From assembly GCA_037176705.1 (NCBI GenBank), contig CM073893.1, forward strand, positions 29,487,182 to 29,551,181: DNA of 64,000 nt, in the 5' to 3' direction. Below, piece by piece: positions 58,619 through 64,000 of this stretch (position 1 is the first letter of the stretch; each line of letters opens with the position of its first letter). Under the pieces are notes generated by a model. It was not told where the DNA came from. It searched no databases and saw only the letters and a program-made list of their open reading frames with translations. The DNA comes from Molossus alvarezi. Its lineage: Eukaryota; Chordata; Mammalia; Chiroptera; Molossidae. A program made the translations under genes and the position numbers.

Positions 58619-58635
58619 TTTAATTTTATGCCTAT

Positions 58636-58688
58636 GCCTCTCTGTCTCTCTGTCTCTCTGTCTCTCTGTCTCTCTCTCTCTCTCTCTT
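58636..58688. repeat. (TCTG)n/(TC)n simple repeat between the L1-D ORFs
   Basis: CTCTCTGTCTCTCTGTC repeats and then a pure TC run fill the short ORF1-ORF2 spacer. It is an expansion not present in L1-C. Confidence 0.9.
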
Positions 58689-58701
58689 GTGTTTCTTCTT
58701 C

Positions 58702-59643
58702 TTACAACAGTCCCTTCAGCATTTCTTGCAGTGCTGGTTTGGTGGTGTAAATTCCTTTAGCTTTTTTCTTATCCGTGAAGCTCTTTATTTCTCCTTCAGT
58801 TTTGAATGATAGCCTTGCTGGATAGAGTAGTCTTGGATTCAGACCCTTCCTTGCATTACTTTGTACACTTCATGCCACTCCCTTCTGGCTTGCATCGTTT
58901 CTATTGAGAAATCAGCTGACAGTCTAATGGGAGCTCTCTTGTAGTGTCTCTCTCTTGCTTCCTTTAAGATTCTTTCTTTGTCTTTAATGTTTGCCATTTT
59001 TATTATGATGTGTCTAGCTATAAGTATTCTAGGGTTCATCTTGCTTGGGACTCTCTTTGTTTCCTGGACTTGTGTGACTTTTTCCTTCACCAGTTTAGGA
59101 AAATTTTCTGTCATATTTCTTCAAACAGGTTCTCTATTCCTTTCTCTGATTCATCTCCTTCTGATATCCCTATAATGCAAATGTTGTTATGTTTTGTATT
59201 GTCCCACAGCTCCCTTAAACTTTCCTCTTGCTTTTTAATTTTTTTTCCATTTGCTGCTCTATTTGAGTGTTTTTCTCTACCTTATTTTTTATGTTGCTGA
59301 TTCTGTCTTCAGCTTCTTTTTATCTACTATTAAACCCTTCTAAGATATTTTTCATAACAGCTATGTCATTCTTTATTTCCTCCTGACTTTTATGCATAGC
59401 TTCTACCTCTTTATACATAACTTTTACCTCTTTTTTTAAGCTGAAGTAGTTACCAGTGAACTCTTCATAATTTTTATTAAGTTGTTTGTTGTTCTCACCA
59501 ATTTGTTTGAGCACCCTTAAAATCATTGATTTGAATTCTTTATCTGACAAGTTGCTATGTTCCATTTCCTGTCGTTCCTTTTCCAGTGATTCGTCTTTTT
59601 CTTTCCTTTGGGTGTTGTTTCTTTGTCTCCCCATTTTAGCCAT
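58702..59643 (-). pseudogene. L1 ORF1 (L1-D), divergent N-terminus
   Basis: The minus-strand start is at 59643 or, more likely, 59634 (MGRQRNNTQRKEKDESLEKE). The N-terminal ~105 codons are open and rich in Lys and Glu with heptad spacing (NKQLNKNYEEFTGNYFSLKK), a coiled coil. This part is longer than, and different from, the N-termini of L1-B and L1-C. From about EEIKNDIAVMKNILEG it converges with the other copies. After a break near 59320, the RNA-binding and C-terminal part reads at 58839-59114 (MTENFPKLVKEK, DKERILKEARER, LSADFSIETMQARREW). The expected stop is TAA at 58702-58704. It is inactive because of frame breaks. Confidence 0.85.
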
Positions 59644-60710
59644 CTGGTGGCTCTAGACTTGGTGAGGAATGTCTCGATGTGTAGACAGCTCACTGTATAT
59701 CAAATGAGGCTACTGTGCTTCCCAGACTGTTTTGTTGTGTGTCGACTCTTGCCTGCTGTGGATCCTGGAGGATTGACTACTGGGGGATGGTATTGGTGTG
59801 TCCTGGTAAGTGCTGCTGCTGAATCACGTGGGCCCCTCTGGAGCTGTGTTCCCAGCTGATAGCTAGTGCCACCTGTAGCTGTATAGCTCAGGCCCTGTTG
59901 GAGCTGCACTCCCTGCCCATACCATGGGCAGCTGGATTGCACAGTCCCCTTGGAGACCCAGCTCCACACCTATCTTGTGGGCTGTTAGGTCGCACAGGCC
60001 TCTTTGGTGCCCCCACACCCTGCAGGTCCCGTGGGCGGGCAGCTGGATCACACCAGTCCCTCTCAGGCTCCAGCTTCCCACTGCTCTTGTGGCCTACTGG
60101 ATTGCACAGGCCTCTGTGGAGCCCCATTTCCCGCAGCTGGCGGCTGGGGCATGCTGCTGCCCTGTGGGTCTCAGCTCCTGCTCAGCCTTTGTTGTAGTTT
60201 TTGGGGATAGTTCTCAGCTGCTGGTCTGTGATTCTGTTGCCTGGGGATGGATTCCTGCTCCCCAGCCTCTGTTGCTGGGGGTATATCTGGACTCTGATCA
60301 GGCTGCTACTATGTGGGATGGTGCTGAGATCCCAGCCATTTGCTGTTTCTGTAACCAGCACCTTGGGAAATCCACTACTCTGCACTGGTCTGTGTTGACA
60401 CAGAATGTCTACTGGTCCGATGGTGCCAGGTGCACTGGTGGGATCAGGTTGCTGTGCCCTAGCTGCTCCCACTGCCTCCCCCCAGGGAAGACCCAGGATC
60501 TTCCAAAATGGTGGGACCTCCCCGCATCGCAGGGAGAAGCACCCTGAAGAGGCGCTTACTGTGGTATCGGGCTGCTCCGTCCGCAGCACAGGAACCTTCT
60601 GTTCCAAGGCTCTGCACTGCTCGGGTTTGGTCGTCCACCTTCATGTCCACTCACACTCTCTCACACACTCGCTCACTCTCTCACACACTCACCCTCTCTC
60701 CAGTCCTGCC
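59644..60710 (-). promoter_or_regulatory. L1-D 5' UTR with tandem units
   Basis: GC-rich, about 1.07 kb. Near its 5' end it matches the first block of L1-B, with shared GGAAGATCC and GTGAGTGTGTGAGAGAGTGA. At about 59850-60135 it contains degenerate tandem units with the complement of GCCTGTGCAATCCAG-like cores. It probably serves as the internal promoter. Confidence 0.75.
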
Positions 60711-60724
60711 ACATTCTATTTCTT

Positions 60725-61049
60725 GATCTCAGTACTGGTTACAATGATGTGTTCACTTTGGGAAAATCCACTTATGATTATGTACCATTCTGTGTATTAT
60801 AGTAAAACTCCTACCTAAAATAATTTTCAAAGGCACAGATTAGTCTGATTAGCAAATGTGCCTGAAGTACCTTTTCAAACCCTAGAATATTTTCATAGAA
60901 AATAAAAAATACAGCATTTGAACACTAAATCTTTCAGCAAACACAATTTTATAAAACATACATATAAAAGCTTCCACAGTTACTACCCAATCAATTGTGT
61001 ACCTTTCCAAATGTTGTTTTTGAAAATGCTTTACTTTGACATATACTCT
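60725..61049. other. unassigned stretch
   Basis: Nothing recognised. It is the right flank of the L1-D insertion. Confidence 0.35.
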
Positions 61050-61270
61050 TTTTTTAATTAAATTTATCAGTGTGACATTGGTTAATAAAATTGTGTAAGT
61101 TTCAGGTGTGCAATTCTATAACACATCATCTGTACACTGTATTGTATGTTCACCACCCCAAGTCAAGTCTTCTTCCATCACCATTTAATTCACCTTTACC
61201 CTCTTCCACCTCCCTCTACCCTCCTTTTCCTCTGGTAATCACCATACTGTTATCTCTGTCTGTGTTTTTT
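61050..61270 (-). mobile_element. old L1 3' UTR fragment
   Basis: The plus strand shows GTGTGACATTGGTTAATAAA, AGGTGTGCAATTCTATAACA, ACATCATCTGTACACTGTAT and GTAATCACCATACTGTTATC. It is the reversed 3' UTR of an older L1 and resembles 53830-54242. Confidence 0.75.
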
Positions 61271-61284
61271 CCTTCTTCTTTGCT

Positions 61285-61500
61285 TAATCCCAAATTGAAG
61301 AAGATACAAACAAGTGGAAACATACTGTATTCATGGACAAAAAAAATAATATCATTAATTTCTATATTAATATCTATAGATTCAGCACAGTTCCCATCAA
61401 GATACCAGTGGCGCATTTCACAAAACTAGAACAAATACTCCAAAAATTTATATGGATCCACAAAAGACCCTAAATAGCCATGGCAATCTCGAGAAAGAAG
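61285..61500 (+). mobile_element. L1 ORF2 fragment
   Basis: GAAGATACAAACAAGTGGAA, ACATACTGTATTCATGGA, AGCACAGTTCCCATCAAGAT and GAACAAATACTCCAAAAATT align with the ORF2 segment at about 32000-32170 of L1-C. It is diverged, about 215 bp, and in the opposite orientation to its left neighbour. Confidence 0.8.
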
Positions 61501-62634
61501 GACATATACTCTTATTGCTGTTGGCATGAAGTTCTTGCACATTTCAGCTATCATGTATGATAAACATTAGTCTGATTGGTAGTTTTTTGTTTTTTTTTCT
61601 GTTTTCCATACAAATGCTGCTAACTCAATCATTTTAGAATTTTTAACTTCCTGCTCTACTATGCGCTAATAAAAGCAAATTAGAGAAACAAGATCTTTAC
61701 ATTTTTAAAACATATATTCTAAAAGAAGGAAGCAACCTTTGTTAGTATAAAGCTTGCAATTGACTCAAGAAGAGAATAAAATCTATTTGAACCTGTTCTA
61801 GCTTCTTATAAGATTTCTGTAAAATGCCAAGAGTAAAAAGACAAAATTTATTTTTCATTTTGAATAATTTTGTGTCTGAATCAAATTCTAATATGTTCAA
61901 GATGCTTGCCAAACACTTTTAAATCAACAAAAGCAAGTGTATTAAGATAACTGTTTTTTTTTTTCCTGTGTGTTACAAAGAGTAATTTTGTCACAGAAAA
62001 TTACCCTCTGTTTCTAGCTAAAGATTGTTTTCAAGAGAATGGATTTTGCTGTTTATTTCCACCCTAGAGAAGTTTCTCATGCATATGTTTAGAAAATAAC
62101 TGAGAATTATTGCTTTTCATTCCCAAGGATTCTTTTAAGTAAACTTCTAATATGCCATAAAGATAGTCAGTAGAAATAGTACAATTTGTACTTTGTGTTG
62201 CCTAGGGATCAGATTGGTTTCTACATAAAAGGGATAAATGCAGGCAACACTTTAACCAATTGAATGATTTAAGTTTTTCTGGCAAATGTGATCTTCTTGA
62301 TATAATTTTTGTTGTAGGATCATCTGTGTAGTTTTCATCTGATTTTATACCCTCTTTTAAAAGTTTAATAACAAAGCTATGTTTTCCACAGCAGTTCATT
62401 AAAAAAAGATGTTAATAAAAAGATTGGTGCTTTATAAATTAGATAACAGTAAAAAGAATAAATAAGTAAAATATATAAACCTTTTCCTTTTCTTTATTTA
62501 CTATGGTGTAATAAAAACTATAGCATGTAAACTGCATTAGTTGTTTGAGGTAAGCATACATATCTTTAATTCTATCATTTACATTGTAAATAAATAGTAA
62601 AAAATATAGTCAATAATAATTGTGATAATTATGT
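61501..62634. other. unassigned AT-rich stretch
   Basis: No repeat family or coding motif recognised. Confidence 0.35.
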
Positions 62635-62760
62635 ATGGTGGCATTTGGGGTACTGGAAATACCAAGGGAACCACCATGTAAAGTATATAATTGTCTAACC
62701 ACTAAACTATACATCTGAAACCAATACAAAATAAGAATAAATAAATAAAATATCTATGCT
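62635..62760 (+). mobile_element. old L1 3'-end fragment
   Basis: TATGTATGGTGGCATTTGGG, ACCACTAAACTATACATCTG and AAACCAATACAAAATAAGAA with an (AAAT)n tail match the last ~120 bp of older L1 families. Confidence 0.65.
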
Positions 62761-63253
62761 ACAGAATGTATTCTTTCACAAGTCTCATAAAATGTAATTT
62801 TTCAAGGTCAACATCCTAAGAACTTTTTCTAATAATTATAAACTTAGAAAGTATCCCCCTCTCCTAATATGCCATAATATTTTATCAGTGTTTCTATTAC
62901 AATATATAATACACAACCATTTATTGAAATAACATTTTGAAATATTTACCATTATTTTTATGAGGTAACTATTCAAAGACCAGAAATCTGAAATTACAAC
63001 CAAGTACAAGCTAACTAAAATATTTCTGTATTTGTATTAAATATTCATTGTTGTTGCTAACTTATTAAATTGTAAAAACAAAATGTCTTTACTTTTTTTA
63101 AATAAATACTACCCACTGTATCTATTGAGAGATCATCTACTTGCTTCCACAGAATAATGGGATTGAACATAATAACTCAGGGCAATTCTGTATAACTTCT
63201 GCAAGTTTATGTTATTAAGATAATGTATTTTGCATTTTAAAGATTCCATTTCA
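62761..63253. other. unassigned AT-rich stretch
   Basis: Nothing recognised. Confidence 0.35.
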
Positions 63254-63455
63254 GTCCTGGCCAGGTGGCTCAGTTGGTTGGAGTGTCATCCAGTACACTA
63301 AAAAGTTGTGGGTTCCATTCCTGGTCAGAGTGCTTACTGGAGGCAACTGATAGATGTTTCTCTCTCACATTCTCTCTCTCTCTCTCTGTCCCTCCCTCTC
63401 TCTCTAAAAATAAATTTTTTAAAAAGCATATGCTCAAGTGAGGATTAAAAAAAAA
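63254..63455 (+). mobile_element. VES-type SINE, diverged
   Basis: Head GTCCTGGCCAGGTGGCTCAG, CATCCAGTACACTAAAAAGT, B-box-like GGTTCCATTCCTGGTC, (CT)n and GCTCAAGTGAGGATTAAAAA. Part of the centre is deleted. Flanks AAAGATTCCATTTCA and AAAGATTTAATTTCA support a duplication. Confidence 0.92.
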
Positions 63456-64000
63456 AAAGATTTAATTTCATATTTGATTTTAAGTTCACCCCTTCATCCA
63501 GCACCAGCTGGAGTGAGATCCTCAGTGATGTGGAATTTAAGAGGGACATGCTCTCCTTCAACACTCCTCATGCCTTTATTTCTCCCCAACCTTCCTCCTC
63601 TCACCTCCAACTTGACTCCAAGAATGAACACACAATTGGCCAGTAGAGAGGGCACCTGTGTTTGAGCTGACACACCAAGGTGGGAGGTTTGGTGATATTG
63701 TGAAAGTCACAGTCAAGCGCCTTCAGTGGGGAAAGGAGACCCCAAGCCTCCTTGGTTAGAGTGGTATTAATATCCATGGCCAATTAGGCAATATTGTCAT
63801 CATGGGCTTTTTTACGATGCTCTTTGTCAAAACGAACCCAACTCTTCTTTTAGAGAAAATGCTGTGGCTTTTTCCACCCTGTATGCAATTTCCAATCTCC
63901 CTCCCTTCTCATCTCGAGATTATACACTTCCGAGCATCACCCCGTTTTGTTTACCACAGCACTTTGAGGCTGATGGACATTTCTGAAGAAGCTGAAGGGT
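63456..64000. other. unassigned right-edge sequence, GC-richer
   Basis: About 45-50% GC by eye and noticeably less AT-rich than its neighbours. No frame has a recognisable motif; the minus frame 63601-63783 (MAMDINTTLTKEAW) has no known match to me. It could be an old retrocopy or a conserved non-coding block continuing outside the window. Confidence 0.35.

Larger units (their letters stand above)
54526..60710 (-). mobile_element. near full-length LINE-1 (L1-D)
   Basis: Minus-strand L1 of about 6.2 kb: T-run and C-rich 3' UTR complement at 54526-54770, ORF2 54773-58618, ORF1 58702-59643 and 5' UTR 59644-60710. The right flank ACATTCTATTTCTT (60711-60724) matches ATGTTCTATTTCTT (54511-54524) apart from one base, so it is bounded by a target duplication. 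Many frame breaks make it inactive. Confidence 0.92.

Noticed and set aside
59924..60547. A 207-codon plus-strand frame as a gene
   Set aside because: It is antisense to the L1-D 5' UTR and, like the L1-B case, is explained by GC-rich repeats with few stop codons.

Overview
This is a nuclear mammalian window, AT-rich, almost certainly from a bat. The main clue is more than twenty copies of a tRNA-derived SINE whose head reads CCTGGCCGGTTTGGCTCAG, with an internal B box like GGTTCGATTCC. Its tail ends either GTGAGGATAAAA or AATCAATAAA. This is the VES-type SINE of yangochiropteran bats. The SINEs sit beside young L1 copies and a hAT DNA transposon with SPIN-like termini. I found no intact host gene, exon, structural RNA gene, CpG island or CRISPR array. 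Every long reading frame I could interpret belongs to a transposable element.

Layout. 351-884 is a solo LTR (minus). 1656-3308 is a 5'-truncated L1 (L1-A, plus). 6101-24900 is one very degraded endogenous retrovirus on the minus strand. It is bounded by the 5-bp duplication GTAAC and two related LTRs, with a tRNA-Ile-type primer site next to the 5' LTR. Later insertions have swollen it to 18.8 kb: a near full-length L1 (L1-B, 11367-18535, itself holding a SINE at 17848-18086), a full-length hAT (19495-22353) inserted into the gag zinc-knuckle region, and four more SINEs. 27916-33715 is a full-length L1 (L1-C, plus) with clean target duplications. 36.5-54.5 kb is intergenic or intronic-type DNA holding many SINEs, old L1 fragments, two mariner-type miniature elements and microsatellites. 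54526-60710 is a near full-length L1 on the minus strand (L1-D). 60.7-64 kb is mostly unassigned sequence with small L1 pieces and one SINE.

How the parts relate. L1 proteins (ORF1p, ORF2p) act in cis on their own RNA and in trans on SINE RNA, which fits the A-rich tails and 11-17 bp target duplications seen on both. By nesting, the provirus is oldest, the hAT and L1-B came later, and the SINE in L1-B came last. All three long L1s have broken frames, so none looks able to move. L1-B has a mosaic 5' UTR: an L1-D-like block about 1.06 kb long, followed by an L1-C-like leader. That mosaic and the layered provirus are the most informative structures here. I saw no convincing new cellular system.
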